A stretch of 64,000 nucleotides of DNA. Origin: Prorocentrum cordatum. Taxonomy: Eukaryota > Sar > Dinophyceae > Prorocentrales > Prorocentraceae. Of the stretch, positions 1 to 9,638 are shown in pieces (position 1 is the stretch's first letter; each line of letters starts with the position of its first letter). Position numbers and translations under genes: made by a program. Location of the stretch: contig CAUYUJ010020693.1 in the NCBI GenBank assembly GCA_963575745.1, positions 582,791-646,790 on the forward strand. Direction: 5' to 3'. Below the pieces are notes generated by a model. It searched no databases. It was not told where the DNA came from and was given only the letters and a program-made list of their open reading frames with translations.

Positions 1-660
1 GGCGGACCGCCCCAGCCACGCGTGGCCAGCGGAGTCCAGGTGCTGGCGGACGAAGCGGAGGACTACAGCGCAGCGGCTGGCCCGAGCGGGCGAGCCGGCG
101 GCAGGCGTGCAGCCGCGGTGCGCCACGCCGCGGCACGAGGAGAGGCAGGGGCTGCGGGCGGCGGCGGAGGGCCAGGCGCGCGGCGCCGTGCGCGAGTGCG
201 CAGCAGCTCACCGAGGCTGGCCGAGCTGACGCCGCCCTCGCGGTCGCCGAGGCGTGTGGCCAAGGTGGCCAAGCAGCAGGACGAATGGCAGCGGCCTGTG
301 GCGGGCCCTGCACAGGCAGGAGGCGAGGTGGTTGCAGGTGGCAGTGGCGGCGGACCGTCACAGCCGCGCGAGGCCACAGAGGTCAGGCTGCAGGAGGAGG
401 TCCAGCCGCCCGCAGGTGACTCTGCTGCTCGAAGCGAAGCAGGGGCTGCGGGCGGCGGAGGCGGCTGGCCGAGGCCGCGGCGTGGCGCGCGGGAGCGCAG
501 CAGCTCGCCAGGCTTGGCAGCCAAGGTGGCGAGGCTGCTGCGGGCCGCGCGGGGTGAGGCCTAGCCGACAGCCTCGGGTGCGTAGCTGCGCCGAGGCGCG
601 GGCGCGCGTGGGGCGCGCGCCTCGCAGGGGTGGCCGTGGCTCGACGCGGTCCGCCTCACC
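1..660. other. GC-rich stretch, no gene recognised
   Basis: Frames are open on both strands (for example 22-564 on plus and 63-524 on minus), but the translations are only Ala/Gly/Arg/Pro-rich, as expected from GC-rich DNA with few stop codons. I see no domain, repeat or promoter-like signal. Confidence 0.5.
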
Positions 661-676
661 CCGCGGGCATCATCAT

Positions 677-772
677 CCTCCCTCCTCCTCGTTCCTCCTC
701 CCTCCTCCTCCTCCTCCTCCTCCTCCTCCTCCTCCTCCTCCTCCTCCTCCTCCTCCTCCTCCTCCTCCTCCC
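677..772. repeat. (CCT)n microsatellite
   Basis: Nearly uninterrupted pyrimidine trinucleotide tract on the plus strand. The poly-Pro, poly-Leu and poly-Glu frames crossing it are by-products of the repeat. Confidence 0.95.
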
Positions 773-782
773 TGTCGTCCCC

Positions 783-1766
783 CTCCTGTACGCCCCCTTC
801 CTGCTCGCCGCTCCAGGACGAGGACGGCAAGGGCAGACGCCGCAGGCGGCGGGGCCCGATGCCAGCTGCCCCCCTCCCCCGTTTGCGCCCAGGGGGGCGC
901 GGGCGGTGCCCGGGGTCGGGGGCGGCCAAGAGGGGGGTGATCACCAGGGGAGGGGGGGGACATCATGGCTGGGGCCATGATGCGTCCCCAGATTTCACGG
1001 CGCCTCTTCTTGTTCTAAGTCGTCCCCCGCCCCCAGGGTCGCGCACATGCCGTCGGCAATGATTTGCGCCCCGCCCCCCTTGGACCCCCCCCCTCTTTGG
1101 ACGCCCCCGAGGGGCCCGCCCACCTTCACGATCGGCGGCGAATCCGGGGGGGAGGTTTGGGAGTCTCGGGTGCGGGGTTTCGAAGTTTTCGGGCGCTTAC
1201 GGTAGGTTCGCGTCGTGTCGACCGGCGGCGACCCCGCCGCCGGCGTTCCACGTTGAACGCCGCCGGCAGCACAGAATCGGTCGATGTTGAACGATCTGAC
1301 GCTTCGGATACGGCCGAGTTGTGAAGGTTGAACGATATCCGCGGTGTCAGACACCCGCGCCGAAGTCGGCACGACACGAACCTGCCGTACACTCGACCCG
1401 CATGGTAAAGGATGGGCAACCTTCCCAACCAAGGGTGCCTTTGCCCCTTGCATCCTTGCCTCCTCGGTCCATCCTTGGCCACTTTCGTTGGCCGCGCCCC
1501 GCTCTAGAAGCCTCGAGATGACCTTCCTTCCACGGCCTTTGCATCCGTATCGCGCACCCTTATAGTAGGGGGCCGACGGCGTGGGTTCGCGGCGGTTTTC
1601 CAATCTCGGGGCGCGTTTCCCAGCTGCTGCGCCTCGCCGATGACGCCGCGGGAATGCCTGGAGCGTCCCGAACGGCTGCCCGTGCCCGAGCTGTGGCCCG
1701 AAAACCAAAAAGGGGGGGAAGTCGGAGGGGGCAGGCGTTCCCTCGAAGGAGAAACAAACGCCATAA
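783..1766. other. No gene recognised
   Basis: Mixed-composition sequence with short G and C homopolymer runs near 940-1100. The frames are short or Arg/Pro-rich and show no family motif. The minus-strand frame 995-2113 runs into repeats and I do not consider it coding. Confidence 0.45.
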
Positions 1767-1912
1767 GCGTAAACTTCTGGCGCTCCGCGCGGATTTCTGG
1801 GATCGGCGCTGCATGCCCCCCCTGCGGCGCCTCTGGCGCCGCCCCTGGCGCAATCCGCGCGCCAGGGAGGGGAGTCCAGCGCAGATCCAAGAAATCTACG
1901 CGCAGCGCCGAC
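1767..1912 (+). repeat. Dispersed palindromic repeat, family F1, copy 1
   Basis: A GC-rich core is bracketed by inverted ends: GATTTCTGGGATCGGCGCTG at about 1790 and its near reverse complement CAGCGCAGATCCAAGAAATC ending near 1898. The same layout recurs at 29372-29515 and 61203-61330, and a left end alone lies at 24097. Size and inverted ends suggest a MITE-like element. I see no clear target-site duplication. Confidence 0.65.
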
Positions 1913-1960
1913 AGTTTGCATGTTTGCCGTTTTTGCGTTCTCTATCCTCAGAGGGCGGCG

Positions 1961-2090
1961 GGGCTCCTCAGAAGCCCTCGCGCCTTCTGACGAGCCTTCT
2001 GAGCATTCGCCGAAGGCGCAGACGGCTCCTCGGTTGGCGGGGGCCTCTGAGAAGCCCCGCCGCTTTCCGAGCAGGCCTTCCCCATCTCGC
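1961..2090 (+). repeat. TTCTnAGAA-rich dispersed repeat, family F5, copy 1
   Basis: Several variants of a short palindrome (CTTCTGAGAAG and CTCAGAAGCC types) are clustered here. The same cluster recurs at 22590-22715 and 32730-32880 in the same orientation. This is the most degenerate of the three copies. Confidence 0.6.
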
Positions 2091-2283
2091 TTCCCCCCTG
2101 GGCGCGCTGCCAAGATGACAGGGAGGGTCGAGGAAGAGCAAACATGGATTCTGGCACGTGGATTAGCGACGGCGCCCGCCTCTTTACAGAATCGGCACGC
2201 CCCATCTTCGAATCGGGCGGCATCCAGACCTGTGGATCAGTCGCCCGCGCGCCAGATCCACGGATCCGTAATCCATGGTAGCG

Positions 2284-2522
2284 TTTGCCAAGGAGGATGA
2301 GGATGAGGAGGAGGTGGAGGAGGAGGAGGAGGGCAGGGGGAACAACGCGAAGGAAGAGGCATGGTGGGGAGGAGGAGGCATATGGAGGAGGAGGAGGAAG
2401 AGGAGGAGGAGGACGAGGAGGAGGAGGAGGAGGAGGAGGAGGGGGAGGAGGAGGAGGAAGAGGAGGAAGACGAGGAGGAGGAGGAGGAGGAGGAGAAGTA
2501 GGAGGAGGAGGAGGAGGCGAGG
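2284..2522. repeat. GGA/GAG purine tract
   Basis: Long imperfect purine tract on the plus strand. All nearby long frames (poly-Glu, poly-Arg, poly-Gly, poly-Ser) derive from it. Confidence 0.95.
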
Positions 2523-2734
2523 CGTTGTGGGAAGGGGCAGGGCGAACAGGAAGGCGGCGACGACTTTCGGAGCTCGGGGGGCCTCGGGTCGCTCTCCGAG
2601 GCTGTCTCGGGCGGCTGGGGCCTCTGGGGCCCCCCGACCGCCTGGCGGCGGACCGTGCGGTCAGGTCTCCTGGACGATTTCGAGGTCACCGCATGGTCTG
2701 TTTCGGCAGCGAATCATCGGAGCCTCGCATCGGA

Positions 2735-2890
2735 GGGCACCACTATACACCAACACCGATCCTGGCCAGGATCACCCTGGGCCCAGGATCGGTGTATATG
2801 CCTTCTTGCCCAAGGCAGGAGGGCGTATACACCGATCCTTGGCCCAGGGTGATCCTGGCCAGGATCGGTGTTGGTGTATAGTTGGTGCCT
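2735..2890. repeat. Long near-perfect inverted repeat
   Basis: The left arm (about 2735-2810) and right arm (about 2812-2890) are near-perfect reverse complements with almost no loop. Each arm also contains the self-complementary block GATCCTGGCCAGGATC. It could extrude as a cruciform or give hairpin RNA. Related half-sites (CACCAACACC near 3391 and GGTGTTGGTG near 3548) flank a second inverted pair downstream. It may be a foldback element. Confidence 0.85.
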
Positions 2891-2924
2891 TCCTAGCATG
2901 TCCTCGCAGTTCCGCCTTTCATCG

Positions 2925-3085
2925 CCGGGCCCGCTCGGCTATTCGCAGAGTGCCTCTCCAGCAGACGTCTGGCTGCACCTGCGTGCCCCGATGCAATGGA
3001 TCGGAGGTGCCCCTCGGCGCATCCAGGCCAATTGCGAGTAGTTCTTTTGCGAGTAGTGGATCGCGCTGGCGTATTTCAGGGTGCA
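2925..3085. repeat. Dispersed repeat, family F4, divergent copy
   Basis: Resembles 19800-19943. It shares the TTGCGAGTAGT motif on its right side, and the minus-strand translations of the two loci are recognisably similar (ELLA-x-G followed by PRG). The inverted ends are badly decayed here. Confidence 0.45.
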
Positions 3086-4160
3086 CCAGCGCGCGGCAGC
3101 GACTGGTGACCGATGAGCACGCACCGGTCTGGCGCAAAGCAGCGTCGATTTCGAAGCGATCAGCGTCGGTTGGCGTCTGCCCGCCAGAGCCGGCACCCGT
3201 GCCGGGACGCCCACTGGCACGCGTGCTCTGCGGCGGAGATCTCGGGCGCGAAGGCCCCGCCGCGCACCGGCGCGGGTGAGCGGCGCGCGTGCCCGCGGGT
3301 GCTCGACGATCACCGAGAGGCCTGGGGGCCGCGAGGGGCACTTCGGAGGCACGTGCGGCACGGGCGCGACGGGCAGGCCTTAGAGGTTGACACCAACACC
3401 AATATCGGTGGTGTGCCTCCACCGAGAGAAGGAGATCCCGATCTCGGTGATGGGGGTAACACTCGGGCTTCCTGGGTGGCCGAAAGATTGACCATCAGCA
3501 CTGCAATCCAGGATCATCTTCTCCATGAGGAGGCAGCCCCCTGTGCTGGTGTTGGTGCCCATTGCCAGGCCTCCAAGCGAAGGGCAAGCTCAGGGCGCGA
3601 GTCTTGCAGGCGTGCCCGTCGGAGTTCTGTCGGACGTTGACGGGGCGCCACCTGGGCGTGATGCTGGAGGGTCGGGGGTGAATGGAGGCGGATCTAACCG
3701 AGTGGGTGCAAGATGGTTGCGAAGACCCCGGGGAGGGCGCAGCAGAACATCTCAGATGTGAATGCATTGCCGAGCACTTTCCTCGAAGCCTCTGGCAAGA
3801 GCTCGATTGTCGCGACGTGGGTTGCCAGGGCAGGGGAAGCGGTCGGGACCTCAGCCCTCGAAGCGCTGCGTGCCAGGACGGGAAAAGCGGTCTGGATCTG
3901 AGTCGTCGAGACGCCTTTTGCCAGGGCAGAATGCACGGGTCAGGACCGAGCGCGGTTGCCGGGCCGTGAAAAGGGCTTTGGGCTATCGAGGCGGAGGGCG
4001 CCCTCGTTCCAGTGGTGGGCTTTGCTGCAGGGCGACCGCCCGAGGCGAGCCGCAGCCGCGCTGGAGGAGAGGCTGCGCCATCACGCCCAGCGTCGCAAGA
4101 GGCGCGGCACCCGCAGGATGATCGCAGCCGAGCGCTCCGCGTCTCTCAGGTGATGGTCTT
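3086..4160. other. No gene recognised; inverted half-sites
   Basis: Holds an inverted pair CACCAACACC (3391-3400) and GGTGTTGGTG (near 3548), about 150 bp apart and related to the big palindrome at 2735. Otherwise Arg/Ala-rich frames without motifs. I see no gene. Confidence 0.4.
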
Positions 4161-4175
4161 TAATTGTTTTGCCGA

Positions 4176-5300
4176 TCGGCGCGGGCCCTCGCACCCCCCC
4201 TCCCCCTCGTCCATGGAGTGGATCTTGGCTGTTTTGGGGCGCCCGTCTTGAGCAGGTGGGATCTCCGCCTATGGGACGCACTGCCGCAACCAGTCGCACC
4301 AAGCAGCGGTCCGTAGCCAGACCCCCTCCCCGCCCTCCCCCACTTCCTCCCAATGTCGAAACACCGAATCTAAAACGATCGCCAGGCCGAACGACCGCGT
4401 CATGGGGCAGCGGGTGTTGTCGTCGATCCCGTGGTCCGCGCCCGAGACGACGGCGCCGGGCGGCGACAGGCCGGACGCGAAGGGGTTCCTGGAGTTCGCG
4501 CGGGGGCGGGGCTTGCCGATGATGCTCTGGGAGGCGATCGACACGACTCGGCGCTGGTTTATCTGGGCCGTCAGGTCGAGGAAGGACGAGGAGGCGGGGC
4601 CACGCAGAGGCGACGTCGCGGTGAACGGCTTGGCCTGCGTCTGGCCGGAGCTGTCCGCGGGGCTGCCGAGGCCCAGCCGGGCACCGCAGGCCCGGCGCTG
4701 CCTCCAGGCGGCTGGCGACAGCGGTCCTCAGCCGCCGGGGCTGGCGGGCAGTGCTGGGCGAGGCCTTGGGGCTGGCGGGCATCGCCGAGGCGGCGGAGTT
4801 GCCTGGCTGCGTTCGGGCGGGCTGTGCAGTCTGCGGGCGTCGGGCGCGCCGCAGATCATGACCGCCCTGGAGACGGGCGGCGGCGCTGCGGCCCGGGGTG
4901 GCCGAGAGGAGGGGGCCGCCGAGGCGGGGGCGAGGCACGGCGCCCTCGTCGGCAGACCGCGCGCGGCGAAGATGGCGAGGGAGCGCTGGGCGTCCGACGG
5001 GGCCAACTGCTCGGTCGAGGCCCACCGCGGGGCCCTGTCGGCAGGCATGCGCCGATGCTGGGCGTGCCGGCCTGCCGCCGCGCGCCGGCCTGCCGCCGCG
5101 TGCCGCCCGACACTCGGGGCCCTGCCGCCGTGCGGCGGCCAGCTGCCAGACGCTGTGAACACGCACGCGCTGGTCGCCGCAGGGCCAGCACTGCCAGAGG
5201 AGGCGTTGCGGCGCAGGGCCGATCCGTGGAGCGAGCAGAGTCGAGCACCCAGCGAGAGCGCGCGAGGGAGCCCAATCCCCGATTCTCTGCCCTTCTGTGC
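4176..5300. other. GC-rich segment open on both strands; unrecognised
   Basis: Overlapping frames run on both strands (4402-5304 plus, 4081-5166 minus). The only stretch with non-biased, protein-like composition is the 91-codon minus-strand frame 4269-4544, which includes DDNTRCPMTRSFGLAIVLD. I do not recognise it. It could be an exon or gene fragment, or chance. The Ala/Arg/Pro-rich frames are probably compositional. Confidence 0.2.
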
Positions 5301-5450
5301 GTGAATGTTCAACTGACCGATGCTTGTTGGTGAGGGGTCTTCGGCAGACAGGTCGAGCGCGGTCCCGACCTGGGCGCGATCGCCCACCCGCCCGGCCCCA
5401 GCGCCGGGCCCTGCCTGCCGCACTATGCGTCGCATGCGGTGGAGCGGGTT

Positions 5451-6115
5451 TTTGTGCTCAGTCGTCTCGGGCCCTCGAGCACTCGTCTGTCCTGGGCCGC
5501 CCTGGGCTGGTCAAACGAAGACGCCTCTCTTGGCATCGTCTCCGATCGCGTGTCAGGATTCGGCGAAAAAAACGATCGTTTTTCTCTGTCTAGACCGGCG
5601 CCACTTCCGCCCGCCGCCCTTCGCTCGGGCGGGGTGCCTCGGCATGTGTTCTGTAGCATGCAGTGGCGTTGAGTCGGGCCCCCGTCTCTCTCACCTGTTT
5701 CCCCACCCCGCATTCTTCAGAGGGCGGGCTGGGGGCGGGGGTGCAGCGCGCCTCGAAGAAGTGCGGCGGCGTTATGAACATGGTGCGTTATTTTCATGTG
5801 GTCTTCGCTCAGGCTTCTCTCTTCCTCCCCCCCCCATCCACTTTTCCTGGGCTTCCTTTTGCGTTTGTTTCTCGCTCGTTCTTGCCTCTGCATCTTGGTT
5901 TCGGGCATTGGTGCTCAGTCGTACCAGACTCTCGGATAATAACCAGGCTTGAGTCGCCCCGAGTTGGCCGGGCGAATTTGCCGTTCGTGGCATCATGCCC
6001 GATCGTGTGTCGGGATTTTTGTTGCGTGCGTTTCATTATTTTGAAAAGTCAAGGTTGGCGCCACTTCCTCCGCCGCACCGTCTTTTGGGCGAGGTTTTCT
6101 GGACGGGGTTCCGGT
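5451..6115 (+). repeat. Diverged tandem duplication, spacing about 457 bp
   Basis: The sequence from GTGCTCAGTCGT at about 5454 through GGCGCCACTTCC and a GTGCCTCG block recurs from about 5911 with the same order of landmarks: CTCAGTCGT, GGCATC, GATCGTGTGTC(A/G)GGAT, GGCGCCACTTCC. Two units are visible. No coding content. Confidence 0.55.
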
Positions 6116-6117
6116 GT

Positions 6118-6335
6118 GCCTCGAAACCACTGTTTCGCCGACGTCGCCGACGCATCGGCGATGCGTCGGCGATGCGGCGCGGTCCTCCGACACCACCTGC
6201 TCGGACCCCCCCTCTGCTTGCGTGGGTACGTCTGGAACGTGGCCGCGTCCCCGCAGACCGCTGTCTCCGCGGAGACGCCTTCGCTTTCTATGTAGCGTGC
6301 CGCGCTGGCGGCCCGCCAAAGCCGCGGCGTAAGAT
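6118..6335 (-). repeat. Dispersed repeat, family F10, copy 1
   Basis: Contains reiterated GCATCGGCGATGC-type palindromes followed by GCGGCGCGGTCCTC and a CTGCTCGG block. The reverse complement of the same series occurs at 33310-33530. Confidence 0.45.
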
Positions 6336-6439
6336 CGCCATGCCGTCTCGCCTAAAGCCCTTCAGCCTTCGTCGTTCACGTGTCACCTGCAGCTGGCTCG
6401 CACCACGCCGTGCGCTCCGCCCTTTCGCTGCTTCAGGGT

Positions 6440-6870
6440 CGAAAAGGGGGGGACGGTGGGAGGGTGGCGGGGGGGGAAGGGGGGGGCAGGGAAGATGGAG
6501 GGGCGGAAGGAGGGGAAGGAGGAGGATCAGCAGGACGAGGAGGAGGAGGAGGAGGAGGAGGAGGAGGAGGAGCAAGAGAAGGCATGACGAGGGTGTGAGG
6601 AGTAGGACGAGGCAGGGAGGGGAGGCGAGCGCAGGGCGAGGATGATGAGGAGGGGGAGGAAGGGAGGGAGGTAGGTCAGGGACCTCATCCGTCGCTTCTT
6701 CTCCCGTGTCTCGCCTCACTCCTCTTGCTCATCCTCGGCCTCCCCCCCTTCTCCACTCTCCCCATTCTTCTTGGCCCTCGTCCTCCTTCCCGACCTCGTC
6801 GTCCTTCCTCACTTCACACTCGGTTTCCCCCCTCTTCCTCCTCCCTCCCCCTCCCCTCCAGTCAGGTTGT
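6440..6870. repeat. Purine tract followed by pyrimidine tract
   Basis: 6440-6680 is G/A-rich with (GGA)n at its core; 6680-6870 is C/T-rich. The strand asymmetry flips within 430 bp, giving a loose inverted arrangement of simple sequence. Confidence 0.8.
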
Positions 6871-7699
6871 TGAGATGATCGGGGGTCAATGAACTTGGTT
6901 CGCATTCTCTCCCCCCTATCCCTCCCTTCCCCTCCACGCCTCCCGCCCTCCTGTCCGGGCTTTGATGCCGACTCGTTCGGCCTCGTGCGACGCTTGACCT
7001 TTTCGGGCTCTGTTTTCGGACGGCTCCCTGCTCCATGGCGTGCCCGCTCGCTCCTCCCCGTGCCCGCCCGCGAGGAGAGACCGGGGCAAGGGCGACGGGC
7101 GGCGAGAGAGGAGCAGAAGCAGGCGTGCGCCCCGCCCCTTGGACGCCCCCCGCCGCCCGCCCGCCACCTCCGCGCGCTCGTGCCCAGGTCAGCCGCATCG
7201 CATCCACTCGCTACGTCGCAGCGCGGCAGAGGCGGTCCGCACGTGCGCTCAGGCGGTCTGGGCAGCATCGCGTCCACGTCGTCCTGTGCATTTGCTTGTG
7301 AGCACGTCTCCGCCTCCTTCCCACCGCCTTGTCGGGGGCTGCTGACGCCCCCGCCTCACTCGATGCCGCGTCCTCCATCCCATATATTCACTCAAGCTGA
7401 GACTCACTTGTGCATGCCAGTCGTTGAAAGTATTTCTTGTTTCGGCCTCCCAGGTCGCAATCTGTTTCAAGCGCTTTCCGATTTCAATCGTGGATATGTT
7501 TGGTTTGTTTCTGTTGTTATTCTCTGGGAGGGCCTGGATCCAATCTACTACTAGTCCGCATTCCTACATGTTTTACCTACTTATGACCGATGCGTATCCA
7601 GACTGACTCACACTCAGAGCACTCGTATTGATACACTTATGTCCAAGTTCCCCCACTCTCAAACTCATGCTAAATATGTTCCGCTCGCGCTGATACGCT
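6871..7699. other. No gene recognised; left flank of the retroelement
   Basis: The plus frame 6889-7554 (221 codons) has no recognisable domain. From about 7560 the sequence becomes AT-richer with CACTC/ACTCA-type short words. Similar words follow the element at 13801-13990, so the element may have landed in a degenerate minisatellite. Confidence 0.35.
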
Positions 7700-7778
7700 C
7701 AGTTCAGTGTTCCACACGTCTTTGAATCCCTAGTTGTCGCTGCCCTGCCGTCCATCCATGGCTGTTTGCTCAAAGTCT
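7700..7778 (+). repeat. Split direct repeat A1 (element 5' end)
   Basis: 79 bp beginning CAGTTCAGTGTTCC, with an exact second copy at 13530-13608. It holds an ATG at 7758 that opens only a very short frame. It overlaps the ATG of the first ORF by 13 bp and probably carries the 5' end of the transcript. Confidence 0.95.
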
Positions 7779-8323
7779 TTTTCCAGGGCATGAAGGAAGC
7801 CCTGCGACCTCTCGTCGAGGCCAGCGCCTCGGGGATCCGCGAGATTGCTCGCGCGGGCTTCCACGCTGGCGCGTCCTGGGCGCTGCTGCCCAGCTGCCCT
7901 GCGGCGCCCCCCTGCCCGCCGTACCCGCCCTGCCCCGCGTGCTTCTGCACGTGCGGGGAGGGAGGCGGGGGCGGCGGGGCTCCTGCTGGCGGGGGCGGCG
8001 GGGGAGGCAGCCCTCCCTGGTTGACGGCCGCAGGCGGGCCGGTGTGTGACGCGGTCGCCGACGCGGTCGTGGGGGCGCTGCGCGAGGCGGTGGAGGGCTG
8101 TGTCGGCGGGGGAGCCGCGCTAGGACTGGTGCTGCTCGCGCTGCTCGCGGGGTTCGGACTCGGACGCCTCAGCCGCGCCGCGTCAGCTCACCTTCAGCCT
8201 CGCGATGGCCCTAGTGCCCAGGGGATCCTCGTGGCGGCTTCTCCCGGGGTGCAGAGCAGTGGTGCGCTACGCAGGGGACGACCTCTGGCACGAGCGGATC
8301 CTGCTGTACCCAGCAGCCAGTGA
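7766..8323 (+). CDS. Small Cys/Pro/Gly-rich ORF with one membrane segment (element ORF1)
   Basis: 185 codons. Residues 1-40 are mildly helical, 41-63 are Cys/Pro-rich (about seven Cys), 64-81 are nearly all Gly, and 114-133 form a hydrophobic run (LGLVLLALLAGFGLGRL) that could span a membrane. No zinc-knuckle or enzyme motif is visible. It overlaps the next ORF by about 120 bp in another frame. The hydrophobic run ends just where the Gag-like frame starts, so the two may once have been one protein, split here by a frameshift or joined by ribosomal frameshifting. Function unknown; membrane anchoring of a Gag-like protein is an inference. Confidence 0.55.
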   Translation: MLKVFFQGMKEALRPLVEASASGIREIARAGFHAGASWALLPSCPAAPPCPPYPPCPACFCTCGEGGGGGGAPAGGGGGGGSPPWLTAAGGPVCDAVADAVVGALREAVEGCVGGGAALGLVLLALLAGFGLGRLSRAASAHLQPRDGPSAQGILVAASPGVQSSGALRRGRPLARADPAVPSSQ

Positions 8324-9638
8324 GACGGCTGGCGCCGGGCTTCAAGGAGCCTGCTGGGTGGTGTACACCCCTGACCGTGACATGTACATCGAGGAGCTTG
8401 AAGGAGGGTCGCCCGACGACAGCCCCGTCGAGTGGCTGGAGATGCCGCGCGACTTGCGGCTGCCCAGTGGGCTTGGGCGGGCGTATCGCTTTGAGGAGTC
8501 GCCGACGGAGGAGGTGATGAAGGGCCTCTATCGTCGGGCCTTCTCGGCCGCCCATGCCGATGCGGAGGCGCGCGGTGTGCAGCTGGAGACGCCGGTGGCG
8601 GTGCGGACTGCAGCAGGGCGAGACGTGGCAGTGCAGGAGGCGCTCGGGGCCAACTTCTTCGGTGGCCGACGGATGACGGGCAAGAGACCTCCTCTCGGTC
8701 TGGACCTCGGAGGAGACCACGGGGGCCACCCTGGACCGGCCGCAGCGGCCGCGGAGGGCATCGGCGACAGCGGCGCCCCTGGGCCTGCGGTTGAGGGGAC
8801 CAGCACGCCACGGTCGAGCGGACGTGTATGGCGAGCAGCCGAGGCCGACGAGCGTTGCCGCATCGCGCTGGGAGACGAGTTGGGGCCTCCTGCGCAGTCT
8901 CTCTGCGGCAAGGGGCTGTACCTTGCAGCGCCCGGGCGAGCCGTGGTGGTGCACCTGACGGGGCTCGACCAGGACTCCTTCGTGATGAGCCTGCGCAGTG
9001 GCGAGGGCCACCCCTTCAGCGCTGGCGCCGAGAACGGGGGAGGAGGAGATGCCCGAACACTGACGGTGAAGAGTGGGCCGCGGGGCCGAGGCCGTGAGTG
9101 GCGCGAGGTCGTGGACGCCTGCGAGGAGGAACCGTTCGGTGACTTCCCCGTGGCAGGGCCCCGGTCGGCTTGGTGGTGCTTGGATTTCTTGCGGCGGCGG
9201 CGCACCCCTACGGATCACCATTTGATGTTCAAGACGACGGCGAGGCTCCAGTCGGAGCAGTGGGGGGTGCAAGAGCATGAGCAGCTCATGAAGTACATCG
9301 AGCTGGCGGGCACTTATGATCAGCTGGACCTCAGCAACTGTGCCTTCGCCGAGGCCATTTTTCGGCGGGCGCAGACCATCGAGCGGAGCTACCACGAGCG
9401 TTTGCGCGAGGCCGACTCGGCTAGCTCCAAGGACAAGATGAGTCCCGAGGAGTTCTCGGCTTTCAGCGGCTTCAGCAAGGCTGGGGACCTTCTGATGGTG
9501 GCCCCTACGCTCCTCGAGTTCGTGAAGGGCCAGGTCGAGAAGGGCGCCGCCATCATGAAGAACATCAGGAAGGCCCGAGAAGAACGAGAGTTCCGCCGCA
9601 AAGGTCCCAAAGGGGACGGCGGCGGAGGGAAGTCATGA
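8205..9638 (+). CDS. Gag-like protein of the YR retroelement (element ORF2)
   Basis: 477 codons from the ATG at 8205. The N-terminal part (residues about 15-70, with DDLWHERILLYP and WVVYTPDRDMYIEEL) looks like a small beta-rich module. The middle is low-complexity. Residues about 337-405 are a helical block (WGVQEHEQLMKYIELAGTYD, then ERSYHERLREAD), and the C-terminus is basic (RKAREEREFRRK). No CCHC knuckle is visible. From memory, this N-terminal module and the helical block recur upstream of RT in dinoflagellate elements, which supports a structural Gag-like role. The stop overlaps the next start as ATGA at 9635-9638, suggesting coupled reinitiation. An upstream start in frame with ORF1 cannot be excluded. 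Confidence 0.75.
   Translation: MALVPRGSSWRLLPGCRAVVRYAGDDLWHERILLYPAASETAGAGLQGACWVVYTPDRDMYIEELEGGSPDDSPVEWLEMPRDLRLPSGLGRAYRFEESPTEEVMKGLYRRAFSAAHADAEARGVQLETPVAVRTAAGRDVAVQEALGANFFGGRRMTGKRPPLGLDLGGDHGGHPGPAAAAAEGIGDSGAPGPAVEGTSTPRSSGRVWRAAEADERCRIALGDELGPPAQSLCGKGLYLAAPGRAVVVHLTGLDQDSFVMSLRSGEGHPFSAGAENGGGGDARTLTVKSGPRGRGREWREVVDACEEEPFGDFPVAGPRSAWWCLDFLRRRRTPTDHHLMFKTTARLQSEQWGVQEHEQLMKYIELAGTYDQLDLSNCAFAEAIFRRAQTIERSYHERLREADSASSKDKMSPEEFSAFSGFSKAGDLLMVAPTLLEFVKGQVEKGAAIMKNIRKAREEREFRRKGPKGDGGGGKS

Noticed and set aside
4081-5304. Overlapping 300-361-codon ORFs on both strands as genes
   Set aside because: The composition is Ala/Arg/Pro/Gly only, as expected for GC-rich DNA. I kept only a low-confidence note on 4269-4544.
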